Positions 10,761 to 22,670 of a stretch of DNA of 64,000 bases are shown piece by piece. The position numbers and the translations under genes are program-made. The DNA lies in the NCBI RefSeq assembly GCF_009905375.1, contig NC_133650.1, forward strand, positions 62,375,669-62,439,668, in the 5' to 3' direction. Below the pieces are notes generated by a model. The model saw only the letters and a list, made by a program, of their open reading frames with translations, searched no databases and was not told the origin of the DNA. Positions within the stretch are counted from its first letter, which is position 1. The number at the start of each line of letters is the position of its first letter. The stretch comes from Apium graveolens. Its lineage: Eukaryota > Streptophyta > Magnoliopsida > Apiales > Apiaceae.

Positions 10761-11600
10761 TCCCAGAGGTAGGATTGGCCGGTCACTACCAGAGGTTCGT
10801 TCAAGTTTGTAAAGATAGTAGCCCCTTTAACGCGGCTTACTCGTAAGACTGAGAAGTTCGAATGGATAGAGAAATGCGAGAACAACTTTTAAGAACCGAA
10901 GCAAAGGTTGGTGACGTTCCCTATGTTGGCGTTGCCGGATGGAAAATGAGATTTTGTGAAGTGTAGTGACGCTTCGCATAATGAATTAGGGTGCTTCTTA
11001 TACATCACAGCAAGGTAATCGCGTACGCGTCAAGACAATTAAGGGAATATAAAATTCGATATCCCCACCCATGAGCTTGGGCTCGTGGCAATAGTTTTGC
11101 CCTAAAGATTAGAGGCACTACTTGTACGGAGAGAAGTGCAAGATTTACACAAACCATAGGAGCTCTAGTACATTTCCACGCAGAAAGAGCTCAACATGCG
11201 CCAAATGAGGTGGTTAGAGCTAATCAAGAATTATGATTGGGAGATTCTTTATCATTCAGGGAAAGCCAATGTGGTGGCTGATGCCCTTAGTAAAAAGGAG
11301 AGACTCAAGATAATAATGTCATTGGGAAAGTTTATAAGAGATTTTGAGAAAATGGAAATAGAAGTGAAGGTAACCGGAGCCGGTACCGAAAAGCTGTTTG
11401 AGATTGCAATATAGACCGAATTTTTGGAAAAGAACATATTGTGCCAGAAAAAGTGATGAATGAAGGCAGAGAGCCAACAATTAGATAAAAGATTAATATC
11501 GAGCAAAATGATAAGGGAATAATGAGGTATTCCTACAGAATTTGAGTTCCAAATGTTCAAGAGCTTAAAGATGAGATCTTAGATGAAAGCAAGTTTGAGG
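10761..11600 (+). pseudogene. F RT-RNase H end and integrase linker fragment
   Basis: Broken frames from about 10770 match the RT/RNase H connection (TRLTRKTEKFEW). From 11170 a clean stretch reads KELNMRQMRWLELIKNYDWE and GKANVVADALSKKERL, the end of a Tekay-type RNase H. The open part is 72 codons (11196-11414). Beyond its TAG the linker to integrase (VMNEGREP, RYSYRI, VPNVQELKDEILDES) goes on to about 11590, then stops matching. RT proper and the protease are absent upstream. The same fragment with the same borders is present in H at about 59340-60180, reversed. Confidence 0.8.
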
Positions 11601-12260
11601 AATAAGATTTAGAGCAAACCCTGAACGTGATAGTCAGGGAGGTCGCCATCAAGATCGAAAGAACCCATAACATAATATAGTGGAAAACAAGGTTTTTAAT
11701 GTATAAGATAACCCCGATTATGGGAGAAGGTTGAAACATTTCATACTAAGGAAACAGAAAGTCGAGTAAGGAAAGGAGACCCGAGACGGTACTCCTATAC
11801 GGCAATTTATGGACCTGTCTAGACAGAACTTAGACTATTATCCCCAACCACAACCTTGAGGAAATAATGCGGTAGGAAATTCTTTCAGGACCTTTAAGTC
11901 TCTAAGCTCTCAGAGTTCCAAGGAACAGGTTGACCTAGTCGAGGCAAGAGCCTGGCTAAAGGAAATAGAGGAATCATTTGAGATTCTGAATGATTGACGA
12001 ATCACAAAAGATTATTTTTATCACTTACCCTCCTAAGAGAGAGACCACCCGCTGGTGAAAGGCCAAGGAAGTCACGAAGCAAGAGATTATAATAAACTGA
12101 TTTAAGTTCAGTCAATTGTTTTCAGGAAAGTACTCCCAAGGTTATGGAGATAGTGTAAAAGCTTTGGAGCTAGAACAAAAGCGGATGAGTATGATGAATT
12201 CTAAATCTAAGTTGTAAAAGTTGTCAAGATTCATTTTGAGGACACGAATCCAGAATGACG
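11601..12260 (+). pseudogene. F gag fragment, misplaced after RNase H
   Basis: In shifting frames this matches a chromovirus gag: EARAWLKEIEESFEIL (about 11940-11990), DESQKIIFITYPP, then the conserved TRWWKAKE region in which the second Trp codon is TGA (about 12054-12056), then ALELEQKRMSM. In a normal element gag lies before protease and RT; here it follows RNase H and the integrase linker. The frame break after SFEIL and the TGA are also present in H, so they predate both insertions. Confidence 0.75.
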
Positions 12261-14670
12261 GGATGTTTGAAATCAATACTTATGTTGTGTTGGTTCATGA
12301 AATAAGGATAAGAGAAAGGAAAATAAAAAGAAACTGAAGTGGAAAGGAATATAAAGGCGATAGAGTTTGAGGTATGATAAGGGAGTTGGGTATGAGGAAA
12401 CCCTAAAGACTCGTAGCAATAGAAATAGAAAAGTATGCATTCGTCAGGATGAGGGTGATTCACCATGAGTTAAAATTGATGGTTGAGGGCATAAGAGATA
12501 CATATATTTTATCCCCTGTAAGTTGGGAGGATTCGAGGAAACCTTGAGATAATTCGAAGGATAAATAATGAGACGCGGATAGACTGAGGAGACAAGAAAG
12601 TAAGAAATTAATAAAATTGGATGAAGGAAGTGACCTTCAAGAAGGTGAAGTGTAAGACCGGTGGCATGATACCCAGAAAGGGAGACGCCAGGTATGAAAG
12701 ATATCCCAACATTGAGATGACTGTTGAGATAAACAACAAAAGTAAATAAGGAATTATTAAGAAGAAGTTCGCATTGAACACGACCAATATCTTCCAAAAC
12801 ATCCTTGTTATCGTTACCAAATTAGGAAAGAAAAGCGGATAACCGCTGTTATCTTTTGGAGGCCATAATTGATTGACCTCATTTGGAATACAGATGTTAT
12901 TCTAAAATTAGGCATATACTATCGAGGTGGGAATGATTGAATAAGACACCCTTATCAGGGATATATGACTTGAATTATCCATGGAAGGATGCATGTACCT
13001 TTTTAAAGGTGGAATTAAGGATAGAACATCGGTAACTTAAAATGAATCCTAGGGGAATGCATAAAGGTTGGCATTTCACCCTTAATAGGGATAGTATGAG
13101 TTTTGATAGTATGAATTGGAAAGGATTAAGCTAACAACAACCTTTAAAGAATCAGCGGAGAATTTTTTTTCAAAAGTATATAGACAATGATTCTAGTATT
13201 AGTATATGGTATTTTGATATGCCCTGTATCTAGGAAATTCATGAGGAACGATTCAAGGATAACCTTAGAGGTTTTACAAGGAGAAAGATAATATTCAAAA
13301 TTCTCAAGAATAGAAATGTTGATAAAGGAAATATGACGTAATTATAATGATGCCAAGTGGGGCACGTGTTAAACCACGAGAAGGTATGGATCGAACCAGT
13401 AATGGTCGAAATTGTTCAGGGCAATTAGGACTTAAGATAAAAGATGTTCTAATTATGATTGAGAGTCAGTCATGACAGTGATTAACTTCTAAAGACTGAG
13501 GCAATAACTTATGGAAAAATGGTGATATTTTTTTTTACTCACCAGATTTTAAGGAAAACATCTTCACATAAGCAGTGATTGAAATGAGGTTTGGAGGTGG
13601 TTAAAATGACATTGACTGTAAGGAAATTTTACTATCTGGAAAGGCCAAAGAGGTGGCCGACACTTTAAAGGTAAGAGGATAATTATAGGCGCTTGTGCCA
13701 AAGGAATACAGTGATGATGGTTAAAGCTATGCAGATTGTATTATGGTTTGGAAGATTGACATTCCTTCTGATGACTGTGCAATACCCAACCGTAATAGTA
13801 GTTGGTAAAGGTTTAATTCGTGTAATCACCATGAGCGGGCTATCTATCTTAGAAGGTACTATCTTGAGAATGAGCCTGGACCATGTTTCAAAAGGACTAA
13901 ACGAACCTTTCAGTTAAGTCTTCTATCGAAGGCATATGATTAAGAATGGTATTAATCTGCTATCGTTGCTTTGATTGAAACTCTTCTGCAATTTTATCTG
14001 CTTCATGTCATGTATGTATTGCAGGATCAGGAGTGTTCTTCATGAATCATGAATGGTGATTATGTTACCTCCTTAGAAGGATTTGATACGACATGTATGG
14101 ACTTCGTATGGTTAGATATTAAGATTTCATGGAAAGTGAATGACGACAGTAGGTCAGTGGTGGAGCATAGTAATGCAGCAATGATTCTGCGAGTAATGAG
14201 CTGATTACAACCGTGAGAGTTGTATTGGAATGGATGTTGAGATTGAGTACCACTAATCGGGTCGTGGTAATGTATAAGTTATCATTGATAGACTAATTAA
14301 GTAGAGTATCTACCTATTGAATATTTATTCCTTCTTATGAAAAGAGAGTCGTATTACTATTTGAGGAAGGTTGCGGTGCAAGCATAGAATTCTAGTAACG
14401 ATGATGTCTAGAATGAGATCCCAGATTCGATTTCGATTTTTGATATCAAGGGAGTTTCAAAGGTGATTGTGTATAAGCTCGAGGAAGATCATGGGTCCAT
14501 AGAATGATGGACGGAATAGCAAAAATATTTAGGCATGTGAAATACGATGCTATAATACTTGATGTTGATATAAATACATATATGTTTTGTTCTCCTATGA
14601 CAAACCTCTATAGTTCAGAGGTAGGTTCCAAGCCAGATATTTTGTGGCAGTATATTTTTTTTATATTTAC
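12261..14670 (+). other. F internal region of unknown content
   Basis: About 2.4 kb without recognisable domains on either strand. It aligns with 56200-58680 of H in reverse, so it belongs to the family and is not a later insertion. One short stretch near 13640-13680 (GKAKEVADTLK) weakly recalls the RNase H end motif GKANVVADAL. Small ORFs here appear fortuitous. Confidence 0.5.
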
Positions 14671-14675
14671 AATTC
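14671..14675 (+). other. Target-site duplication of element G (AATTC)
   Basis: AATTC at 14671-14675 is repeated at 22181-22185. The uninterrupted site, with one AATTC-type copy, is seen in H near 56254-56262 on the opposite strand. Confidence 0.92.
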
Positions 14676-16058
14676 TATTAGGTCCCAATGTGTTTGTAGA
14701 AGGGGGGGTTGAATACAAACAGTACCGAATAATCGAATTAAATGCGGAATAAAAAATGTGAAACAAAATTCAAGTTAAATAAAAATATTATTAAACTTGA
14801 AAGGTGTTACAACAACTGTATCGATTACAAGGAATTAATCTCAAATTAATTATCACAAATTTAGAATAAATTCGACATGAACTTTTTCTATTTTTGCAAT
14901 AATTAGAATCAAATGCTAAACGCGATTTGAGATTAAGTTCTAGGGATTTTGATCCGCTAGATTGTTACACAAGAACAAGATAAAGATTTCTAGTGGTTTG
15001 GATTTAACTTTACAAACTAGAAATTATGTCTTGAAATTAGCAGATGAAGGATGAAATATTTTGCTTCTTTTTCTATTCTGCTGTGTTCTTGACTTCTGTG
15101 TTCTGTGTGATGATTGAAAAAATAATGAATGACTTCTGCTTCTATTTAATCCAACAGCCGAATAGAATGAACTGACATGACAATCTCTTTGGCTCAGCAA
15201 GACTATCGGTAGGACTATTGTTTAGAATTGGCAAGACAATCAGAATGAACTAGCAAGACTTTCGGTATGACAATCAATTGTCATACCGATTGTCATAGTA
15301 GTTCAAACAGATTGTTTTTGCTGAATTAATAAGTGATTTTAATCTAATAATAATTCTGGTAAGACAATCAACTGAATTAGCATGACTTTCGGTATGACTA
15401 TTGATTGTCATACCGATTGTCATACTAATACAATCAGTTGTCTTGTTGAATTAAAACAGATTTTTAAACCAATTTAAATTCTGAAAATTCTTAATATTAA
15501 TTCAGAATTAATTAATCAATTAATTTAATTAATCAAATAAATTAATCTTTTGCAGATATAATTTATTTTCTTAATTAAATTATATGACTTAATTAATTAA
15601 TAGAGAATTAATACTAATCTTGAGCAGCATCTATCCTTCTGTATATCTTCTGAAAATCACTGAAATATATGAATCAATTCCACCACTTCAATGTTGACAC
15701 TCGATGTACTGTCTGGTTCATGAGTGACTAACTTCCGTGATGTTTCTTCATGTCTTGACTTTGACACTTTGATTTTCTTCAGATTAAATCCTTATAATTA
15801 ATGATACTCTGACGAGATCTCTGTCACTTGATTAAATCCACGATCTTGATTTATATCACTGATGCTTGATCAATTTCTTGAACTTCTTCCAGTGAATTAA
15901 CTCCTCAAGTCTATAGATGAACCTTGTTTCTGAATCCTCTGACAGATGTTACTTTGCGAGATCTCTTTGACGGTAGATCCACTATTTACTTATTACATTC
16001 TTATTTGAGTTGAGTTGAATCCTCGAATATACAAATAGGCTATGACATATGACTTACA
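14676..16058 (-). repeat. G 3' LTR (1383 bp)
   Basis: Starts TATTAGGTCCC where the other copy has TGTTAGGTCCC (terminal TG mutated) and ends GACTTACA. It contains two near-palindromes (15264-15287 and 15391-15414) built on GGTATGACAAT and its complement. Confidence 0.95.
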
Positions 16059-16068
16059 ATCTCCCCCT
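16059..16068 (-). other. G polypurine tract
   Basis: The plus strand reads ATCTCCCCCT; the minus strand AGGGGGAGAT abuts the 3' LTR. Confidence 0.85.
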
Positions 16069-17084
16069 ATTTGTTTGTTAGACAATAACACACAAATACC
16101 TAGAGGATAACTCAACTAACAAATAAGAAAAAGATATAAAAAGAAATGCAAAGTAAATAGTAGAAAAGTTCTGGACTAGATTTAACATTTTCCAGATTCC
16201 AAGTAGATGTTCCTCTAGACTGAACATATCTTCAAGTAGTTTCATCTTCATTTGTACAACCACATTTCCTGTTAAGAAGCACATATCTCTCTTGCTTTTC
16301 CCCCTATGAGAATCAACTGATTAAAGAAGATCACCTTCGTTTACCACCTCTCCCGTACAATAGGATCCGCAGATAAAAACCAATGGTACTCCCCTTTTGA
16401 AAACAACTTCTTCCCTTACTAGAAAATCACCTTGTGTTTACCACCTCTCCCGTACAATAGGATCCGTAGTTACAAACAATAATGGTGTGGTGTAGTGTAC
16501 ATATGATCTTTTTCTTCCTCCCTACTGTTTCTCCCCCTTAGTTGAGGAATCCTCCAAACTATTACTTAAGCTTTTATCTCCCCCTTAGTGAAGGAATGTA
16601 TGCCGTCGACTGAAGGAGTTCTCATATTCCACTTGGTTGGAAAAGAAATAACAAGTAGTTTCTCTTTCTTCCTCACTGTGAGTGTGTGATTCTGTTTAGT
16701 GTACCTCACATGTGTTTCACTCTTCTCTCCACTCGTGTTTACACTCATTCTCACAAGTGTATCACTCTTCTCTCCACTCGTGTTTACACTCATTCTCACA
16801 AGTGTATCACTCCACTCATAGCTCCAAAAATCAGTTGTACCTGCAAGGAAAATCACCTTAGCCATCCTTAAGGAGGTCACAGGTGGTGCAATGGGAGTTC
16901 GCAAATCCCCATCCTTGTTAAACTCGTCAGATGAATCTGAGTCATAATTTATAAGTTGCTAGTTTCCCTTTTAGGGTTCCAGATTTGAATTCTGGGAAGG
17001 TAAACAATGATCCAAAGAATTTAGCATAAAGATTAAGGTTCCCTTCTAATGTCTGTGAAGACATTTCCTTGTGACTCATCAGGT
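16069..17084 (-). other. G 3' region with tandem repeats
   Basis: No complete gene. It contains a duplicated stretch with the core TTTACCACCTCTCCCGTACA (16340 and 16436), a 45-bp tandem repeat (16709-16820) and, on the minus strand at 16566-16904, a 112-codon open frame (MRTPIAPPVTSLRMAKV onward) that includes the repeat. This may be the tail of the unknown protein upstream at 17085-17520. Confidence 0.5.
16709..16820 (-). repeat. 45-bp tandem repeat coding for a 15-residue repeat
   Basis: About two and a half copies of a 45-base unit (16731-16775, 16776-16820 and a partial copy from 16709). On the minus strand each unit reads SDTLVRMSVNTSGEK in frame. The two full copies are identical, which suggests recent expansion. 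Confidence 0.9.
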
Positions 17085-17520
17085 AATATCTGAATTATTG
17101 TCAACAAGTTGCCGATCTGCACCTATGTCAGATCCACTATCCGCAGATGCATCCAGAAGATTTAAGCCTGGGGAGGTAGACACTGACCACTGACATATGG
17201 CTTTTGGATCAGTATCCTCTCCTAACGCCTGTAAAGGCAATTGGTCCATTAACGAACCTTGAACAATCGAATCTGACCTTTAAATGGTCGAAACTCTTGT
17301 TTCCGTCAACTCATCCTTTATGTGTGTAACCTTTCCTTGTGCATTAAGAATTTTTTATATTTGAGGTGGTGACACTACATAGGATACCTTGGCCGACAGG
17401 CAAATTTCAATAGACGCACCCTGTTGAGAGAATGAATCTAGTAACTGTTTTTGTGCCTTTTCAACCATTACATCTTTTTGAGAAGATGTATGGGGGTTAG
17501 CAGTTGTCTCGGTTTAAATA
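17085..17520 (-). pseudogene. G unknown ORF remnant between protease and 3' LTR
   Basis: On the minus strand one frame runs for about 140 codons with two internal TAA stops (near 17352 and 17280) and ends at TGA near 17084. It reads SQQGASIEICLSAK, THIKDELTETRVS, GSLMDQLPLQALGEDTD, STSPGLNLLDASADSGSD and IGADRQLVDNNSD. I do not recognise a domain. SIRE elements are known to carry an extra envelope-like ORF after pol, and the position fits, but no membrane segment is visible here. It could also be a captured host fragment. Confidence 0.5.
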
Positions 17521-18340
17521 CTACTCATCTTTGTAGGAGACAGAGCTACTGGGTTGACTACAGAACCTTCCTTATGTGGTGCACTGAGGCACTATCTCCC
17601 TCACGCTCATTCATACTACATTTAGTGGTAAGAGAGTGTTGGTTGGTTCTGTTTTTGTGTTTGTCTTTATAGTCTGGGATAGACGTTGTGGGTTTTCAAC
17701 CTCATGACTGTCAATGAAAGAAAGTCATTGGAGACTGAACCTGTATCACAGAACATAGGGCAATATAGAGAGATAAAATGTACTTAAGATCTATAATGAA
17801 TGAAAATTATACATTTAATCTTTTGAGAGTAATAGTGTAGAAAGAAGTTTGATTTACTCCTAAAACCGTCTGCACATATAAAACAATATGTTTGTGCCTA
17901 GTGATAAGAGAGTTATAAATATGACGACTCTACTTATTCATATAAAACTGTAACTGCAGTTAGAGTGCCATACCATGTCCTTGACGATTGCTTGAGCAGT
18001 ATACTAGTTCATACCAACCTGAAGTGAGATTTTGAAGAAAAGATTGCATAGTCCAATAGATCTGCAGCTGCAAATTCCATGAACTGTGGTGCACTGACTT
18101 CCTCTTTTAACTCACCAACCAGGAGTACACTTGTACACATCTTACTAGAGTACAATTCCAAGTGTAATGTGCAACAGGTGCCTGATATGTCGTAATATTC
18201 TCAAGTCTCGTCACTGGTGCTATATATTGGATACTGCTTCCTGATAATAACCTAGCACAATATACAAAATTTCACTGATAACATATCCAGCTTGCAAACA
18301 GCCATATCCCTTAGATAAACCTTTGCTGTTATCTCCAAAG
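17521..18340 (-). other. G region between unknown ORF and protease
   Basis: Degraded sequence with no frame longer than a few tens of codons on the minus strand and no RT or integrase motif. It probably marks the site of the pol deletion. Confidence 0.45.
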
Positions 18341-18473
18341 GTAACCAGTGGGCCAGCTTTCTCAATCCACATTTGATAGCAGGGCTCTATCTCCGGTCAT
18401 ATGTCTTGATGATCCACTGTCAAGAATCCACACTACCGGTTACACCTGTTTAATGCCCTGCACTACAAATGGA
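18341..18473 (-). pseudogene. G protease active-site remnant
   Basis: On the minus strand VVWILDSGSSRHMTGDRALL is the copia retropepsin loop; Asp-Ser-Gly is encoded at 18421-18413. A frameshift and a TAA near 18444 separate it from gag. The rest of the protease decays within about 70 codons. Confidence 0.8.
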
Positions 18474-20734
18474 TTAGACCTTCTTCGGAACCCAAACTTG
18501 GTTGGGCCCGGCATACTTGTAGAACTGTCCTTTGTCAGGCAAAACAACATTTTTAATTTTAATTGTCTCAACTTTCTCAATGACTGAACATTTGACCTTG
18601 TAAACAGCCTTAACAAATTTCTGTTTAAGCTTAGGCACAAATGTCTCCTTTCTAGCCTTAGAAGGACTAGCAGTCTTAGACCTATCATGCTTCTTGTTAT
18701 TCACATGCTGACGAGGAGTAGTCTTATCATTAGAAATATGCTTACCATTAAAATAAGCATACATCATATTAAAAGCACAAGACATACAATTAGAAACACC
18801 ACATGCTTTATGAGAGTGATTAATAGTAGGCAATTTATGCATGGCAGACATGGCATTTTTGTTATCCAACTCATGTGTGTCTGAGTTAGTCTCAGTTGTT
18901 TTCACAACTTTGACTGGAACTTTCGACACACTTGACTTGGAGACAACCTTCTCATTAGCATGATCTTCAGCACGTATTTCTTCCTGAATAACAGAAGAGG
19001 TCGCATCAAATTGTTCAGCAATTGATGGTTTATAGAGGGGTTCATCAACACCCTTAAGCACATGTGGTACTTCCCTCCCTTTAGCACAGACACGAGGAGG
19101 GGAGTTTATGCCTAATTCTCCAATAGCAACATTGTAATCATAACCTATTCCAGATGTTTGATTAACAGATTGCTTACTGTAGAACTCTTTAGCCTTCGAA
19201 CAAGAATTGAAGTAGGCTCTAACCTTAGTCTCAAGACCGGTGATCTTGTCTTTGAGAATAGTTTCGAGTTTTCTATAACAGTCAACTCTATTCTCTAGAA
19301 AAGATACTTGTTCTTTTAATTTGTCTTGATTAATGTGCACAAGTCTTAATTCATTGACCTCTTTCTCAAGGTCTGTGATCTGTAAACTTAACAGTTCATT
19401 ATCACGACGTGCACAATCTAAGTTACCTCTTAGATGATAAACCATTTCAGCATCAGAAAGTTTTACCTCTATTCTTGATGATGAAGCTTTTCCATCAATA
19501 GCCATAAGAGCAAGATTTCCTTCATCTTCATCTTCACTATCAGTATCATCCCAGCTTCTTCCCTTTGCCAGATAAGCCCTTTCAGAGTTCTTTCTTACTT
19601 GCTTTGGCTTCCTACATTCAGTGGCAAAGTGTCCCAACTCATTGTAGTTATAGCATCTGATGGTGCTCCGATCAACTATCCCTGTTTTGTATCCACCACT
19701 GCTGGTGTTAGAGGATGAAGATCCACCTTTCTGGAATTTGTTGTAGTTGGACTTGTACTTAAGCTTGGGATTCCTCTTGAATCTGACATGGGAGAATCTC
19801 TTGACAATTTGGGCCATTGACTCGTCTTTCAATTGCTCCAGCTCTTCCAAGGAATAAAATCATCACTTGATTGATTTGTAGTAGGAGGATCATATTCTGC
19901 TACTAACATATTTTCCTCAGCCTTGGAACACTGTACCATTCTCTCCAATTGTTGAGATTGCTGTTGTTGTTGACCTTTAGCTACAAGTGCAGTAGATGTG
20001 TTGACCATTCTATCCTTCCCGTAGACTTCCTTCTGTTGAATCTGCTCCAACTCATAGGTTTTTAACACTCCATAGAGCCTGTGCAAAGAAATCTCACTCA
20101 GATCTCTAGCTTCTCTAATGGCAGTGATTCTATGTTCAAGATGAGTTGGCAGTGTTAAAAGGAACTTTTTGTTGACCTCCCTGATTGAATAATATTTCCC
20201 ATTTATGTTCAGGTTGTTTATCAACGCATTGTACCTCTCAAACACTTCAGTAATTCCTTCTCCTGGATTTGATTTAAAATATTCATACTCAGAGGTTAGG
20301 ATCTCCAACTTGTTCTCCCTAACTTCCTCTGTGCCTTCATTAATCACCTCAATAGTTTCCCACATGTGTTTGGAATTTTTACAGTTCATCACATGTCTGT
20401 TCATCAAGGGATCAAGGGAATCAATTAATATTAATTGAAGGCTGGCATCCAAGGAGGCTTCTTCCTTCTCAGCAGGAGTAAAATCTTCAGGATCTTTTGG
20501 ATAGGTTCTGGCTTTGGTGATCACTACATCATCTACTATTACCTCCGGTTCAATAACCATCGGAGTTTTTATACCCTTCTTTAACAAGTTTGAATATTTG
20601 GGATTTGCCACTTGTAAAAACAAGAGCATCTTCTTCTTCCACATAATATAATTCTCTTTATCAAATTGTGGAATTTTAACGGTTCCAACTTTTTGTGAAG
20701 TCATTATGAATTTTTGAATGAATAAAAAATTCAA
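18474..20734 (-). pseudogene. G gag (capsid, zinc knuckle), SIRE type
   Basis: Two open stretches, 20734-19829 (301 codons) and 19850-18474 (458 codons), in frames one base apart. The break near 19855 lies in a run of T and looks like a single-base slip. The likely start is Met at 20704 (MTSQKVGTVKIPQFDKENY) or 20734. The first part has capsid motifs (MWKKKMLLFLQVANP, LKTYELEQ). The second has a Lys/Arg-rich stretch and a knuckle CYNYNELGHFATEC, in which the second Cys is Tyr. A long coiled-coil-like part (LSLQITDLEKEVNELRLVHI, VSFLENRVDCYRKLETILKD) and a basic tail ending GPNQVWVPKKV follow. SIRE gags are usually this long. Gag would package the RNA. Confidence 0.9.
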
Positions 20735-20801
20735 AGAGTTGAAAAATCACAAAAGTCTAAGATCCTGATTTGTTCGTTAATCAGAAGGCTCTGATACCAA
20801 T
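20735..20801 (-). other. G primer-binding site and short leader
   Basis: The plus strand reads GGCTCTGATACCAAT at 20787-20801 beside the LTR; the minus strand gives ATTGGTATCAGAGCC, the tRNA-Met site. The leader to gag is only about 50-80 bases. Confidence 0.9.
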
Positions 20802-22180
20802 TGTTAGGTCCCAATGTGTTTGTAGAAGGGGGGGTTGAATACAAACAGTACCGAATAATCGAATTAAATGCGGAATAAAAAATGTGAAACAAAATTCAAG
20901 TTACATAAAAATATTATTAAACTTGAAAGGTGTTACAACAACTGTATCGATTACAAGGAATTAATCTCAAATTAATTATCACAAATTTAGAATAAATTCG
21001 ACATGAACTTTTTCTATTTTTGCAATAATTAGAATCAAATGCTAAATGAGATTTGAGATTAAGTTCTAGGGATTTTGATCCGCTAGATTGTTACACAAGA
21101 ACAAGATAAAGATTTCTAGTGGTTTGGATTTAACTTTACAAACTAGAAACTATGTCTTGAAATTAGCAGATGAAGGATGAAATATTTTGCTTCTTTTTCT
21201 ATTCTGCTGTGTTCTTGACTTCTGTGTTCTGTGTGATGATTGAAAAAATAATGAATGACTTCTGCTTCTATTTAATCCAACAGCCGAATAGAATGAACTG
21301 GTATGACAATCTCTTTGGCTCAGCAAGACTATCGGTAGGACTATTTTTTAGAATTGGCAAGAAAATCAGAATGAACTAGCAAGACTTTCGGTATGACAAT
21401 CAATTGTCATACCGATTGTCATAGTAGTTCAAATAGATTGTTTTTGCTGAATTAATAAGTGATTTTAATCTAATAATAATTCTGGTAAGACAATCAACTG
21501 AATTAGCATGACTTTCGGTATGACTATTGATTGTCATACCGATTGTCATACTAATACAATCAGTTGTCTTGTTGAATTAAAACAAATTTTTAAACCAATT
21601 TAAATTCTGAAAATTCTTAATATTAATTCAGAATTAATTAATCAATTAATTTAATTAATCAAATAAATTAATCTTTTGCAGATATAATTTATTTTCTTAA
21701 TTAAATTATATGACTTAATTAATTAATAGAGAATTAATACTAATCTTGAGCAGCATCTATTCTTCTGTATATCTTCTGAAAATCACTGAAATATATGAAT
21801 CAATTCCACCACTTCAATGTTGACACTCGATGTATTGTCTGGTTCATGAGTGACTAACTTCCGTGATGTTTCTTCATGTCTTGACTTTGACACTTTGATT
21901 TTCTTCAGATTAAATCCTTGTAATTAATGATACTCTGACGAGATCTCTGTCACTTGATTGAATCGACGATCTTGATTTATATCACTGAGGCTTGATCAAT
22001 TTCTTGAACTTCTTCCAGTGAATTAACTCCTCAAGTCTATAGATGAACCTTGTTTCTGAATCCTCTGACAGATGTTACTTTGAGAGATCTCTTTGACGGT
22101 AGATCCACTATTTATTACATTCTTATTTGAGTTGAGTTGAATCCTCGAATATACAAATAGGCTATGACATATGACTTACA
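20802..22180 (-). repeat. G 5' LTR (1379 bp)
   Basis: Begins TGTTAGGTCCC and ends GACTTACA. Near-palindromes at 21390-21413 and 21517-21540 match those of the other LTR. Confidence 0.95.
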
Positions 22181-22185
22181 AATTC

Positions 22186-22670
22186 TCTTCAATTCATTCT
22201 TTTCTCTTCTTTTCATTTCATATAAACTGAGAAGAACAACCCTTCCAGAAGGGGAGGTATTGTCGAATGACTATCTATCTGTGTGATAAAAGCCGAGTAG
22301 GATACCAGCTATTGTTTAATTGCTTGTCAAGTACTAAAGGCTGGCCACCTTCTGTACTAACTATGCAATGTAACAAGTGTTCATGATCATAGTGATCTCT
22401 CAATGAATTCTTTTACTTCTATATGATGGATCAAGCTTTCGAAGATGGAAGCAGCTAAAGGAAGTAGTATCAGTACGGTAGTATTCCGATTCTAACGCGT
22501 TCGTGATACTAAGGTTGACATGGTTATTAAAAGGTTATAGAACGCTAACGAGCAAAAGTATAACCAGTATAATATTAGGAACGGAAGGTAGTAGAGATTA
22601 CGAACTGGAAAAGAATGGGTATTGAGAAGCAAAAGCTATAATGAGAGTCTGTGCAATAGACTTGAAAGAA
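22186..22670 (+). other. F internal region between G and integrase fragment
   Basis: It continues F after G and its AATTC duplication. No recognisable coding sequence until about 22670; it aligns with 55760-56240 of H in reverse. Confidence 0.55.

Larger units (their letters stand above)
14676..22180 (-). mobile_element. Element G: SIRE-type copia, minus strand, lacking integrase-RT-RNase H
   Basis: LTRs of about 1.38 kb flank a primer site, gag and protease on the minus strand, then about 2.2 kb with a decayed unknown frame, then a polypurine tract. No integrase, RT or RNase H motifs are seen, so it depends on help from an intact relative. The gag sequence (NGKYYSIREVNKKFLLTLP, REARDLSEISLHRLYGVLK) is typical of the SIRE/Maximus lineage. 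By eye about 18 mismatches and one 4-base indel separate the LTRs (about 1.3%). It is the deepest element of the nest. Confidence 0.9.
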
